Source of the DNA: Eutreptiella sp. 'Long Island Sound 2002'
Taxonomy: Eukaryota; Euglenozoa; Euglenophyceae; Eutreptiales; Eutreptiaceae
Length of the DNA stretch: 64,000 bases
Direction of reading: 5' to 3'
Assembly: GCA_964036045.1 (NCBI GenBank)
Contig: OZ038379.1
Coordinates: forward strand, 68,416,719-68,480,718
Shown here: positions 1-10,181 of the stretch, one piece after another
How the letters are laid out: each line of letters opens with the position of its first letter
Numbering within the stretch: position 1 is the stretch's first letter
The notes under the pieces: model-generated
Seen by the model: the letters and a program-made list of their open reading frames with translations, nothing else
What the model was told of the DNA's origin: nothing
Databases searched by the model: none
Translations under genes and position numbers: made by a program

Positions 1-23
1 CATCACAATAAGATGGTCAGAAG

Positions 24-440
24 GTGCGCGCAAAACCTTCGCGTCTGGACACTTTGAAGAAGGCCAAAAAGCCCTGTGTGCTGGAAAAAGTTAAAATTGC
101 ACTGAAGTTTGAAAAGTATGGAAAATATGGTCTGTATGACAACAACGGTACACTGTGCTGCAAGCCATGTGGAAACAGGATGGATAATACACGGGAGGAC
201 TCCCTCACAAAGCACGTTACCTCAGGCATTCATGATGTTGCGTGCACTTCAGCCCTTTTCCACAAGGAAGGCGTCTTGTGCATCATTTGCACACAGGCAG
301 GTTCCAATGCCATCAAGTGGTTTGCATCATCTTCACCTCATTTAGTGGGTACTGCAACAGCAAGTTCTAAAAATGATCAGCCAACTGCAATATGGCATCA
401 GGTGGTCTCCTTGGTATTCTTTGCTATTCTTCGCTGTTGA
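24..440 (+). CDS. BED/CGGBP-like zinc-finger exon fragment
   Basis: The open frame encodes about 138 residues. A Cys-Cys-x2-Cys cluster (Cys45, Cys46, Cys49) is followed by His64-x5-His70, spaced like the BED-type or CGG-repeat-binding fingers at the N-terminus of hAT-like transposases and their domesticated relatives. A lysine-rich N-terminus precedes the finger. No ATG opens the frame and an in-frame stop lies at 9-11, so this is an internal exon or a remnant truncated by the window edge. The last third (from about 256) is repeated at 8040-8228, and the frame runs into the LINE boundary near 442. A DNA-binding role is inferred only from the finger spacing. Confidence 0.35.
   Translation: MRAKPSRLDTLKKAKKPCVLEKVKIALKFEKYGKYGLYDNNGTLCCKPCGNRMDNTREDSLTKHVTSGIHDVACTSALFHKEGVLCIICTQAGSNAIKWFASSSPHLVGTATASSKNDQPTAIWHQVVSLVFFAILRC
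256..440 (+). repeat. Dispersed duplicate, copy 1 (pair at 8040-8228)
   Basis: The sequence from the phrase encoding VLCIICTQ to the T-rich stretch before 440 recurs in the same orientation at 8040-8228 with point differences. Copy 1 ends where LINE coding sequence begins, so the LINE appears to have landed in or beside this copy. Confidence 0.6.
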
Positions 441-442
441 TG

Positions 443-1233
443 CTACCCCGGGAGGGGGGCTTCGCCATAATGCTCCAGGACACGGGGATCCCCACCCAAA
501 CGCAGGAGATGCACGTGGCTGCGGCACTCCGGGACAAAGGGTACATCCCCTTCTTCAGTAGCCGCTTGGTGGCAACGGGCTCAACCCCGCAGGGGGGTTG
601 CCTGCTCACCACGGTCAGCTGCAAGTACGTGGCCGAGCACAAAGTGGTCCGCTTCACGCAAATCGTCCCAGGAAAAGCCGCAGCCCTGGAAATCCGCACA
701 GACAAGGGGGGCCTCACCCTCATCAACATCCACCACCTACAGGCGAGCAGCTCTCCCTTGGCAGGGCAAGCGGCGTTCTGGGACGACATCCAGATGTACG
801 CCGCGGCGTACGGCCTGGGCGGACGGCACCCTGTGGTAGTCGCTGGCGACACCAATATCTACATGGATGCCATAACCAATCGGGCCGCGGAGCACTTCCG
901 CTCTGGCTGGGAGGCCTGCTGCTTCTCGAGGGGCGCGGCGGGCGCAACAGAGGACATGATCCCCACGCTCCAACTGCCCCAGCACAGGATGGACACCTTC
1001 CTGGGGAACGAGCCCCTCCTGCCGTGGTCCCTGCAGGAAAGTGTCTTGGCCGGACGCATGGCGCGCCGCAGGTTTTTGGATCCGAAAACCTTCCGGTCCT
1101 CCTGGTCCTGCCAGGCCTCCTCGACGCGACGGGAAGGGGGGCGGTACCCTCCCCCTACAGCCACAGCGCGGGCCAGCTCCTCCCGTACCACCCTGATGCG
1201 ACGGCCGTCCAACGCTGCCTGTGGGCAGCAGTA
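443..1233 (+). pseudogene. LINE endonuclease domain (EEP family), 5' truncated
   Basis: The translation contains an LQDTGIP block near the start, matching the QET catalytic region of AP-endonuclease-like LINE nucleases (here QDT). Next come a GGCLLTTV strand, an LTLINIHHLQA strand, and a VVVAGDTNIYMDA block at about 833-871 matching the family GD(F/T)N motif. An HRMDTFL segment near 992-1012 sits where family members have the SRIDYIL strand. In LINEs this nuclease nicks the target DNA to prime reverse transcription. The N-terminal strand is missing. The frame stops at 1232-1234, and homologous-looking linker sequence continues in another frame to 1500, so at least one frameshift follows the domain. 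Confidence 0.7.
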
Positions 1234-1545
1234 ACCTCCGCGGAGGACGAACCCTCCCTGGCGCCCTGGCTGGGCCCTTTCGAGCAGCATACCTACGGGT
1301 CAATACCCGCGGCGGCCGTGAACAAAGTGTTTGAGCACCTCCACGCGGCGCAGAAATCCCTGCCGCGTGTGGTAGCGCGCCAACACCCCTTTTCGGCGGG
1401 GTTGGACCCGTCGGGCAACTACCGCCCCAAAACCGGGAAACAACTCCAGGCAGCGATCCTCCGGTATGACACCCTGGCAGCGTGCGCGCCAGCGGCGTAG
1501 CAGGCGAACGCGGCTCAGCAGGGCATCCGCTCAAAGGCAGCACTT

Positions 1546-2657
1546 TTGCTGGTGGAGGCGCTCCAGGACGTGTTGCCGGCGATCTGCCCTACCGCGATAG
1601 GCCAGCTGCAGGAGGGGCAGGAGAGGCAGGCGACCGCCGTGGAAGAGGACATCCGCCACCTCTGCGCACTCCTTGTGGCCGACCGCAATTCCGCCATCAA
1701 GGACCCCTCGCGCTCCAACGCCCAGGAAGGCCGTCAGGGGGGCCATCGAGGTGGAGGCCCCGGGCCCTTCGGGCCTGTGGAACGTGAGAGTTCCCAACAC
1801 CCAAACGCTCCTGACGTGATGGCTGCGGTCCACGCCTTCTGGCAGGAGCTGTATGGCAAGCGCCCGTTGGATCTCCCCAGCTTCCAGGCTAATCTTGGTC
1901 GCCACATGCCCCCAGTACCGGAGGGTGCGCGGGCCAAGGTGCAGCAATACTCCATTTGAGACCTGCAGTCCGCGCCGGATAAGGCCAACAGCAAGGCCCC
2001 AGGCCCCAACCACATTGAGGCCCGCTTCATCAAGGCCTTGCCAGCGGCCGTCCAGTGGCTCCTCGCCCACTCCTACCAGGCTATCCTCCGGGGCGCCCCG
2101 CCGCCGACCCACTGGCGAGATGCACACATCTGGCTCAGCCCAAACTTCCCGGGCGCCACCAAGTGGGAAGACTGCCGACCCATAGCGCCGGGCTAGGTGG
2201 ACATGAAGCTGCTCACGGACCCCCTCACTCAGCGGATCGCAGAGGTGCTCAAGCGATATGGCGTGGTCAGTGACTGGCAGCAGGGGCCCTCCCTGGCTCC
2301 AACACCAGGCCTCCCTCGTTCATGGCGTGGCCGCAACTCCAGCGGGGAAAGCCCAACTACATCTTCTCCTTCAACGCCTGTAAGGCCTGCGAGACCTCCC
2401 TGCACCGAGCACTCCATTTCATCATGCACCACCTCTCCGTGCCGCCGGCAGTCATCGACCTCCTGCTAATCCTGCACGCGGCAGCCAGGCTGCGCATCGC
2501 CACAGCACACGGGCTCAGGCAGCCGGTCCATATGCAGCGAGGGCTCAGGCAGCGTAACTCCGAGAGCCCCCTGCTGTATTCACTCCTTCTGGAGCCCCTG
2601 CTCAGGGCCGGGAGGCACCGCCTATGTTTTTGGGGAGAGGCCCAGAGGGGCCTCATC
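1546..2657 (+). pseudogene. LINE reverse transcriptase, N-terminal half
   Basis: After a linker (1546-1956, ended by TGA at 1957-1959) the frame gives NSKAPGPN at 1989-2012 (RT motif 1), a WRDAHIWLSPN segment, and CRPIAPG at 2173-2193 (motif 2) followed by TAG. A frameshift near 2280-2330 leads to a block FNACKACETSLHRALHF, and then QRNSESPLLYSLLLEPLL at about 2550-2606, which corresponds to the family QGDPLSPLLF motif. The catalytic core continues after the inserted MITE at 2891. Domain order and motif spacing fit non-LTR RTs, not LTR or viral enzymes. Confidence 0.75.
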
Positions 2658-2659
2658 TA

Positions 2660-2888
2660 AACCCCCCCCCCCTTTTTAATATCACGCGCGTCATATTATT
2701 TCGGTTATTTCGGTTGTTCCTGGTGTTGATGGTGATGCTGATGAAGTGGCTCATGCTGCTGCTGATGATGCTGTCTGCGATGTGCTCAGCTGGCCGAAAC
2801 GCATGCGTGATATTTTTTTAGTGGTCCAAAATATTATCATGCAAGCGTGATATCATTTCGGTGCGTGATAATAAAGAGGGGGTTGGTT
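2660..2888. mobile_element. MITE with TA target duplication inside the RT gene
   Basis: The 229-bp segment is bounded by TA at 2658-2659 and TA at 2889-2890. The left end begins AACCCCCCCCCCCCTTTTTA and leads into ATCACGC. The reverse complement of the right end begins AACCAACCCCCTCTTTATTA and also leads into ATCACGC, so the terminal inverted repeats span about 28 bases. It has no useful reading frame, and its T-rich interior differs in base composition from the GC-rich LINE. It lies between the RT QGDPLSP-like block and the YxDD block. A larger relative with the same kind of ends is at 44630-45234. TA duplication suggests Tc1/mariner-type mobilisation, an inference from target choice only. 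Confidence 0.75.
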
Positions 2889-2890
2889 TA

Positions 2891-5452
2891 GGCCTACTTT
2901 GACGACCTGCTGGTGGTGGCCAACACCCTGCAGGACGTTGCTGAGGGTGTAGAGGCAGTGGCCGCATAGCTTGGGATAACGGGCATGGAGCTCGACCCCC
3001 GCAAGGGCGCCATGGCCACCACGGAGGGAGTACTGGGCTTGCACCTGCACCGGTGTCATCACCTGGCGAACCCTGGCACTGGGTACCGGCGGCAGACTCT
3101 GTCCCCTACCTGGGGCTCCAGTCGAAGCCGGACAGGGAGCTCTCCCTGCAGCACAAGCACCGGCTACGCCTGGCAGCAGTACACCACTGGTGCCTCAACA
3201 CCCTCGCGCCGCCCAATGTGATACAGGATGTCATCCTGGCAGTCGTGAAGGTGGTGATACAGTATATCGCCGGCTTCATGGCTGACGACTCCGACACCGG
3301 GCGGCACCTGGACCATGTCACCACCCAGGTCGCGAAGGACAGGGCGCAGTACGCCGTCGACGCCTCCCGGACCAGAATGCAAGATGACAGTGATCTGCGG
3401 CTGACAAGGGTACCTACACGGTGCCAACAGGCAGCGGTAGCCCTCGTGTGCACCCTCATCCACAACCGCCAGCCTCGATGCGCACGGAGGGCACAAAGAT
3501 GTTCTGGGAGATTGCACGCGCCCAGGGATTCTGCCACCAGGTGCACTACCCCGTATACCCAGTGTATACCCCGGTCCCTGGCTGCCCTGGGGGTGAGGGT
3601 TAAAAACCCCAGCGAGTGCCCCAGGGCGGCCGATGTCCAGCTACAGTCCCCGCCGGGCAATGGCGTTATGGTACGCACCGCTCGGCTCAGGCACAGGGAC
3701 GGATGCTGCCTCACAGTGTCGTACGTGACGCCCTGGTACGGGCACCACAAACCGCACCACCCCTTCCCGGGCAACGATGACCCATGGCCGGCGGCGGTGC
3801 GAGAGTGTCTCCACCAATGCGCCGAGGACCACCTTCAATACTGCCGCCGGGAGCAAGGGCCCACAGACCTGCCCGGATGGCGCGAGGCCCTAGTCAAACT
3901 GTTCCACACCACTGGCACGCGGGACCCCCGCCTGTGGCTCGTCCATTCCACAAAAGCCAAACAGGACGCACAAACAGGCCCGCGAGTGACCCCGGACGAC
4001 CTACACCTCAATTTGGGCGGCTATCGCCGTAAGGGCGACCTGACCCCCCCCCCACGGGGGCTGGCATACGATCCGCCGGTGGCCCTCATGTACATCCTCC
4101 GCGACATCCTCGTTGACGGCGCACACCAGGCGCCCAACGCGGAGGTGGCGTGGCCCCATCAGCTGCGCCCGCAGCCCCACGCGCCAACATCGCTGTGGCT
4201 GGTGACGACTGACGAGCATTGCGCCCAGGCGGCGGGACAAGAACCTCTCTAGAACGAGTGGGTGGTGGTACAAGTGGGGGCAGTCCAGCCCTGGCCCCGG
4301 GGTCTGCCCCGCGGCGCTACCCTGCTGGTGGCCACGGCGTTGCATGACACATACATGGCACTGCACGCCCTAGAGGACTGCCCCAAGGACGCAGGGCACC
4401 CGGTGGTGCACCAGCGCGGCGGCCCGGCATGGCTCCCGGAGCACATAACAGCGCTCTGGTCCTGAGCAAGCACCCTGGCCGGGGCCGAGGTCTGGTTCCA
4501 GGACCACCCGGCGGTCCGCTCAGACAGCACATTGGCCCAAGGAGTACATCAGCTTACCCCCGCCCACTCCGACGTCCGGTGGTACTCCGCGGCCCTCAAC
4601 GCGGGCTGGCTCAACCCCAGCGGGTACTACTGGATCTCAGAGGCCTGGGGCCACACGTCCTCCGATGCGTCGGGGGGCGGGCCTTGCAGGCACGTCATTG
4701 GCGTCGCCCTCGCGGCCGACCTCGCCCGCACGTAGGCGGTGACCATCCAGGGCACGGTACCCCACAGGAAGGGGGTGGCTGCCTCCCTCCCCCTGCAGCA
4801 CGGCAACTACAGACCATGGGTCCACGCGATGGACGCCGAAGTCATACTCCACCTCCTGCGACATGCGGACCGCGAGAGAACCACGGGGATCCCTGCAGGG
4901 GAAGACAAGGCACTCACCCAGCTGCCCCTGAAATGGCTCAGGGTTGGTCTGAGTCTGCGCGGGCGGCATGATGAGCACCCCTTCCGGTGGGCCCGCGCCA
5001 CGTCCCACCACAGCGACGCGCTACTGCACAAGACAGACTGGGCGGCGTACAAGGAGGCCGTACTGCAGAACACACCGCCAGACCCCAGCCACCTCAAGCT
5101 CATTGTCGCCGGCGACAACGGCCACCTTGAGTTGCGGCGACACACCATGCCGACGCTTGGTGCCGTGGCCACGAGGGCGCAACACAGCCACGCGTTGACG
5201 CACCGACGGCACACGCCCCTAGGCACGGCCCATGTCTCGGCCTACATCCACGCCCGGGACCTCACCGCGGCAGCCACCAACGCCCCGCCCCTGCGGGCCC
5301 GGGAGGGCCACATACCCAGCCACACACCGGTGCAACGCAGGCTCGACATCCGGAAGGAACCGCTCTCCGGCGTGTCCGTCCTGCCCCGACCCTGCCCCCT
5401 CTGCGGAGGCAAGAAAGAAAGCCCGCTGCACGTGCACATGGGCTGCACTTGA
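2891..5452 (+). pseudogene. LINE reverse transcriptase C-terminal half and CCHC finger
   Basis: AYFDDLLVVA at 2892-2921 is the YxDD catalytic block. After a frameshift near 3050 one frame runs from 3053 to 5452, about 800 codons interrupted only by TAG 4250, TGA 4463 and TAG 4733. It holds VPYLGLQSK (RT palm-thumb junction), a helical thumb, a long connecting region, and at 5393-5446 the finger CPLCGGKKESPLHVHMGC, the C-terminal knuckle typical of LINE ORF2-like proteins. The two TAG codons are one C-to-T change from CAG and the TGA one from CGA, consistent with methylation-driven decay. Product and reaction (target-primed reverse transcription) follow from the family. Confidence 0.8.
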
Positions 5453-5459
5453 CAAGCAT

Positions 5460-5625
5460 CAGGGGCGAAGATTTTTTTTAGATGTGAAATCTTAATTTTT
5501 AGCACTTATCTTTTTTTTTAGCATAAAAAAAGGATTTCGCGCTAAAAAAAAGATTTTGCGCTGAAAAAAAAGATTCCGTGCAAAAAAAAAGATTCCACGC
5601 TAAAAAAAAAGATTTTTACATGATC
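5460..5625. repeat. A/T-tract hairpin-like repeat, locus 1
   Basis: Runs of 7-9 T followed by AGATGTGAAATC on the left face runs of A followed by GATTTCGCGC on the right, giving imperfect inverted repeats. The unit AAAAAAAAGATTYYGCGC repeats about four times. A related array lies at 8330-8612. Confidence 0.6.
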
Positions 5626-6300
5626 ATCTTGTATGTCTCAAAAAGTTGCAAAGGGGGGTTACAAGGAGTGCTACTGCATCAAGCCGACCCCCGCCCATGT
5701 TCACCACTTCATACAATAAGGGAACCTGGGTTTCGAGACTGACCCCATATGCACCCAGTGGCCCTCTTTCCTTGTTGCCTGCTGCATGCGGTGGGGAGGT
5801 ACCCTATGCAAGAATGTCATGAATGTGGAAGGTTTTGGGTGCATTACGCAGAACTTGTGTTTCACAACAGGGGTGTTGCTTTGGAGCTGGGGGGCCTACG
5901 CATAGAGTTCATTGGAGAGGATCATAGGTAATGTCTGAATGTTGTAAAGTAGGGTACTTAGCCACCTTGGCCAAAGCCCATGTGCACAATTCCATCTGCT
6001 CAGAGAACAGGGGTTTTCCTTCGGTGGGGGACCAATGCAGAGAGGTCATTTGAACGGATCATAGGTAATGCCCGGATTTTGTGAAGTAGGGCACTCAACC
6101 ATGTTGGCCGGAGCCCAGGGGCACAATTTCAAAACTCAGCGGAACCGACGTCTCTAGATCGAGGAAGGGACTACATGCTGGTAGCTGGAACAAATGTCTC
6201 ACTCCTACCCCCCTGCCCCCCTGTCCTTCTTGCCTTTCACACCCATGCTTGACAATTTGCTGCACTGATTGCCCCCCTTTCACTCCAGTGTTTACAACCC
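5626..6300. other. Non-coding stretch with a 136-bp tandem duplication
   Basis: The segment with GGATCATAGGTAATG at about 5919-5933 recurs about 136 bp later (about 6056-6070). The following 50-60 bases, including GTAGGGYACT and GCCCANGKGCACAATTYC, are also conserved. No reading frame here has recognisable features. Confidence 0.5.
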
Positions 6301-7324
6301 ATGCCTAACAAGTGTGTTTGTGGGGCAGATGCAAATGTGTCCCTGGCCGAACAGGGCGCCGCTCTCCAACGTGCTGTTGTTGCAATGTACCCACGGTACC
6401 CCACTATTTGCACAACATGTTTCCAAATCATCGTGAAAGGTGCCCTACTTGCTGCAAAAGCGACGCTAAGTGCAATGCTGAAGACCCACCGCGTTCCCGC
6501 ACTGTCCCCCCAGCCCAGCCACTCCCTCCGCATTGGAACATGCCCCTGCCGAACTCTCAGAACCCAGCCCACCGCCTTCCCCTCCCTTGGAGCATGCTTC
6601 TGCTCCAGTCACAGAACCGAGCGCATCCCCTTCCCCTTCCCCCGAGCATGGCTCTGCACAAGTTCCAAAACCCAGCCCATCTCCCTCCTGTCCGTTGCAC
6701 GGTCCATCAGTCAACTCAGTGCCTAAAGACTGGCATCGCAAAGCCTCAAAGGGCGACAATGTGTGTGCAGTGTTCACTCATTACACGCGTACAGGGGACA
6801 AGGGTTATTTGCATTGGGGTAAGGTGCTCGCAGTGGAGGGCTCTGAGTGCACGATCAAGTGGCAGACTAATAAGAAACCCAGTTCTCATTCCATTGCAGA
6901 TGTGTTTCTTACTGAGGCAGCTGCATGGGCTGCTTTTCATAGCATTCCAAGTTCTGATTGTGCATCAGAGGCCCCTGTGTATCCAGACTCCGACAACGAA
7001 GCTACAGGCCCAAAAACGTCCCTGCGCTAAGCTGCAGAGGTGAATACCCAGCCAAGAACATCGCAAAGTCGTGAAGCCTTGTACATCAACAAGAAACGTT
7101 TTGAGGTGCCCGTGGGGTACACTGGTAACCTGCGCAACGACCAACACAAATGTGATGAGTTCTGGAAGGTCATTGTACATGACAGGCGCAAGTCTTCTGA
7201 GACCCGCCTTTCACCTACGAACCAGGCACGCGCAGAGGCCTTTGAGAAATTGACGGGCCAGAAGTTTTCCAGGGAGCAGCGTGTCTTTCTGCGGGTGTGT
7301 GGCCAGTACATGGAAGAAGAATGA
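6301..7324 (+). pseudogene. Uncharacterised gene: zinc-ribbon-like start, Tudor/SH3-like middle
   Basis: I do not recognise the family. From 6301 one frame starts MPNKCVCG and carries Cys5-x-Cys7 and Cys37-x2-Cys40, a possible zinc ribbon. Frame 2 takes over near 6533 with a Pro/Ser-rich linker repeating the EPSxxPSPxxEHxSAxV pattern. It continues with a compact segment containing GDNVCAVF, YLHWGKVLAVEG and CTIKWQ, which looks like a small beta-barrel (Tudor, PWWP or SH3-like). A single TAA at 7028-7030 separates this from an in-frame helical tail (7040-7321) rich in Lys/Arg/Glu. The frame change could be an unrecognised intron or a frameshift. It lies between two copies of a dispersed duplicate, so it may be transposon cargo. 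Confidence 0.4.
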
Positions 7325-7384
7325 CAGTGATCTCCACTGTTTGCCTATCCACACAAGCAGTGTGTCATGGTTGCTGAGTGGGGA

Positions 7385-7850
7385 CCTCTTTTCAGAGGTA
7401 GAGTGATCCAGCCAGGGTTTTTCTGCTCATTTGTTCTGCACTGCAAAATGCCACCCACCTTCCTGTACATTGCTGCAGTGTCTGACAGCCATAGTCATCA
7501 ACTCTTGGGACATTTGCATCCCAACAAATCCGTTCCTGCATTGTATGCTCACTTTCTGGATCTTTGGAAGTTTGCCCAGTTAGTCCCCAGTTCCAGATTC
7601 CTTGCTCAGATTTTGTTGACAGGGAGGTTTTTTCACAGTTTTTTTTGCGCATTTCTTCTGCGGTGCATTGTGCCACCCACGTGCTTGTGCTGCATTGTCT
7701 GCCAGCCATAGTGATCAACTCCTGGGAACCCTGCATTCAACACTTCCGTTCCTCCATTATATGCTCATTTTTTGCAGCCTTTGCTGTCTGCCCAGTCAGT
7801 CCCAACGTTCAGATTCCTTGCTCAAACTTTGTTTAGAGGCATTCTTCGGT
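7385..7850 (+). repeat. Two-copy tandem duplication, about 215 bp each
   Basis: Blocks such as TGCCACCCAC, GACAGCCATAGTCATCAACT/GCCAGCCATAGTGATCAACT, TTTGCCCAGTTAGTCCC/TCTGCCCAGTCAGTCCC and CAGATTCCTTGCTCA occur twice in the same order about 215 bp apart. Divergence is substantial and no reading frame is preserved across both copies. Confidence 0.65.
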
Positions 7851-8039
7851 GCACAAAGCCGAGTGGCATTGCCTCGTAGAGGTAGTTTTCAACCACTACT
7901 CGGTGGGTGCACAATTTTGCCCATAATTTCATGCTCAAGCTTTGCTCGTTTCAAATATCTTCAGGTGCACACGGGGAGGGATGCTGCTTCAGTATTTGTT
8001 TGGCATTTCCAAAAATCAGCGGCATTTTAAGCCTTCTCC

Positions 8040-8228
8040 ACAACGAAGGCATCTTGTGCATCAGTTGCACAGTGGCATGTCCCGACGCCATCAAGTGGGT
8101 TACATCATCTTCACGTAATGTAGTGTGTACTGCAAAAGCACGTTCTGCAAATGCTCAACCATCTGCTCCGGTCTTGTTGGCATTCTTTACCGTTCTTTGC
8201 TTTGTGCCTTGTTTTGCAGAGTTCGCCT
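8040..8228 (+). repeat. Dispersed duplicate, copy 2 (pair at 256-440)
   Basis: This copy matches 256-440 through GGCRTCTTGTGCATCA, GCCATCAAGTGG and GTACTGCAAMAGCA. It lacks the LINE junction and continues into a T-rich stretch, so it serves as a partial empty-site reference for LINE insertion near 442. Confidence 0.6.
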
Positions 8229-8329
8229 CAGGAATGTGGATGATTCGTCCGGTGGGGTGCCCCTAGGAACTGCATTTCTGCCTCCCCTCCCCACCCCTGG
8301 CTTTGTGTTCTCTTAGTTTTACCAAAATC

Positions 8330-8612
8330 TCACTTTTTACCTGGCCATCTAAAAAAAAACAATTCTGCTTTTTTGACGTTTTTAAACATGCGAATGACTT
8401 TTTTTTTAAATTTTGGGTTTTGTTGGAATCTTATTTTTTAGTAGGGAATGTTTTTTTTTAGATGCGAAATCTTTTTTTTTAAGATGTTTTTGCTCATTTT
8501 TAGCTGTTTTTGCTCATTTTTTAGCTGTTTTGACTCAAATTTTAGCACTTTTCTTAAATTTTAGCGCATCTAAAAAAAAAGATTTCGCAACTAAAAAAAG
8601 AGATTACCCCCC
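8330..8612. repeat. A/T-tract hairpin-like repeat, locus 2
   Basis: TTTTTTTTTAGATGCGAAAT on the left and ATCTAAAAAAAAAGATTTCG on the right form inverted partners around a core containing two copies of GCTCATTTTTNAGCTGTTTT. It is the same motif family as 5460-5625 and could fold into a large cruciform. Confidence 0.6.
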
Positions 8613-8821
8613 AGCATCAGGGTACTTGTCCCGCAGAAAGTTTGAAAAGTGAGGGGACAATGAATCCCAGGGGACCAGAGACGCGTCGTTTTGCAGGCAG
8701 TAAAAACACTTCATGGTGCCAATCTGAACAACCAATATAGAAAGAAAAGATATTATCCAGTGTCCCAAAGCAAATGATGCACATCTTAGAGTGACACGTC
8801 CAAATCAGGTGTCCTAGAATA

Positions 8822-8952
8822 CCAGAAGCCCCAAAAAGTCGGCAGAACGAATCGGCAAAATCAAAGAAACCCAATGAATTGGCAGAACAAATTGGCAGAA
8901 TTCAGAAACCCAACAAATCGGCAGAACAAATCGGCAAAGACGGCCAAATTCG
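8822..8952 (+). repeat. Short tandem repeat, about 40-bp unit, three copies
   Basis: The core CGGCAGAACAAATCGGCA followed by a spacer containing AGAAACCCAA recurs three times with single-base drift. Apparent proteins over it are low-complexity by-products. Confidence 0.65.
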
Positions 8953-9852
8953 GCCACCGATTGGGGGGGCGGGGGCGGTTGGTGTGTGCATGGGAGACAA
9001 TCGGAGGTTTTCCACTGACATGTCACAAACAGTGTTCTTGGGTAACAATTTGGATGTGCAGTTGTGTTTTTTGTAGTCAAGGATGGCCCTGGCATAAAGC
9101 ATACCATAAACTGTGTCCCGTACCACTCAACACACACAACTTGTACTTTCCTTACATACACAGTACCCATCAACACAAAACACAACACATAACAACATGT
9201 AAAAAACTGAAGTGGCCCAAAGGCAGATTTTGTGCGGGTGATGTACTGTACAGGTAATGTACCAGTGCAGAAGGAATGAACCATGGGGAGACAATTGTAT
9301 TGTAGGCTTCCTCACGCAGGCAGGAGTGTCTTCATCATCAGGACTGAAACAGTATGGAGATGTGCAGTACGAAGATTCGGTTTCACTTCAATGGAATGCT
9401 GGCTGGTAATGTGGATGGTGTTTGCACCTGTCCAATAAATGTGTCTGATGGATGCTAGACCTGCTTGTACTGCACTTCCATGCTGGTCTTGGATGCTGCA
9501 CACTGCGGCTACAGCCACATGTCCTGACAAGGGCCAATGCCCCTGTCAAGCAATGCAAGAACCCCCCCTGATTGCAGACAAGCGCATTGAAGCGTTTCAC
9601 TCAGCTGTTTTTGGGTTCTGAGTTAGCTGCTTAGGTGTTGCTAACAAGCACCAAGCAGAAGAGGGATGTATGTTGCCCTTTCCAATTTCACAAGGGGGGG
9701 GGGGGGGGGCATGCACTGCGCGCGCTCATTGGGCGCTGTGCCCATGCTATGCAGCTGAAAGGCTGTTTCACAACACTGAGCGCCAATGGTGGTGCCACTT
9801 CTGATCTTCGATACTCAAAGAAACGCACAGCTGACCTGGACATGCAACAACG
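8953..9852. other. No supported gene
   Basis: Several short open frames exist on both strands but none shows domains, coding-like composition or splice support. A G homopolymer lies at about 9697-9709. Confidence 0.4.
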
Positions 9853-9932
9853 GATGAATGGTGGGCAGATAGACACATCTAGGGCATGTTTGGGTCAGAG
9901 GTCAGAAAATGGGCAGGCAGTGCCCCTTACAT

Positions 9933-9986
<54 letters not shown>

Positions 9987-10181
9987 CATGCGCAAAGTGG
10001 AGCACATTGAAAACAAAGAAAATATCAAGTCAAAGACTTATGGCCATAGCTGTACAACACAATGGGCAAATGCGGTATCACTCTGCTTGCCGGCCTGCGG
10101 ATTGATGCACATTGTTTGGTCTTTCATCATGAACCATTTCAATTTGCACCACACTGCTTGTGTCACTTTCTCATCCAACAG
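9853..10181. repeat. Direct repeat L, about 330 bp with (CA)n (pair at 11498-11822)
   Basis: From AATGGTGGGCAGATAGACAC to CTTTCTCATCCAACAG the sequence is nearly identical to 11498-11822, including a long (CA)n tract. Differences are a handful of substitutions, a 4-bp indel (CTGC) and CA length. The two copies flank an antisense LINE RT segment. Confidence 0.85.
9934..9984. repeat. (CA)n microsatellite
   Basis: An uninterrupted CA run of about 25 units lies inside direct repeat L. Confidence 0.95.

Larger units (their letters stand above)
442..5455 (+). mobile_element. Decayed non-LTR retrotransposon (LINE)
   Basis: Four domains lie in canonical order on one strand: an endonuclease-like segment (443-1060), a pre-RT linker, a split reverse transcriptase (about 1960-3400), and a C-terminal CCHC finger ending at 5448. 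The copy is dead. Several frameshifts occur before 3053, nonsense codons lie at 1957-1959, 2194-2196, 4250-4252, 4463-4465 and 4733-4735, and a 229-bp DNA element splits the RT. The endonuclease starts late compared with full EEP domains, so the copy is probably 5' truncated. The body is far more GC-rich than its flanks. No clear poly-A tail or target duplication was found; A/T-tract repeats begin just downstream. Confidence 0.85.

Noticed and set aside
442-5452. Reassigned stop codons (TAG/TAA as Gln)
   Set aside because: TGA occurs in the same frames, stops differ between copies, and frameshifts accompany them, so pseudogene decay is simpler.
8814-9284. 156-codon minus-strand Cys-rich protein
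   Set aside because: Overlaps a 40-bp tandem repeat and AT-rich non-coding sequence; no motif spacing or splice support.
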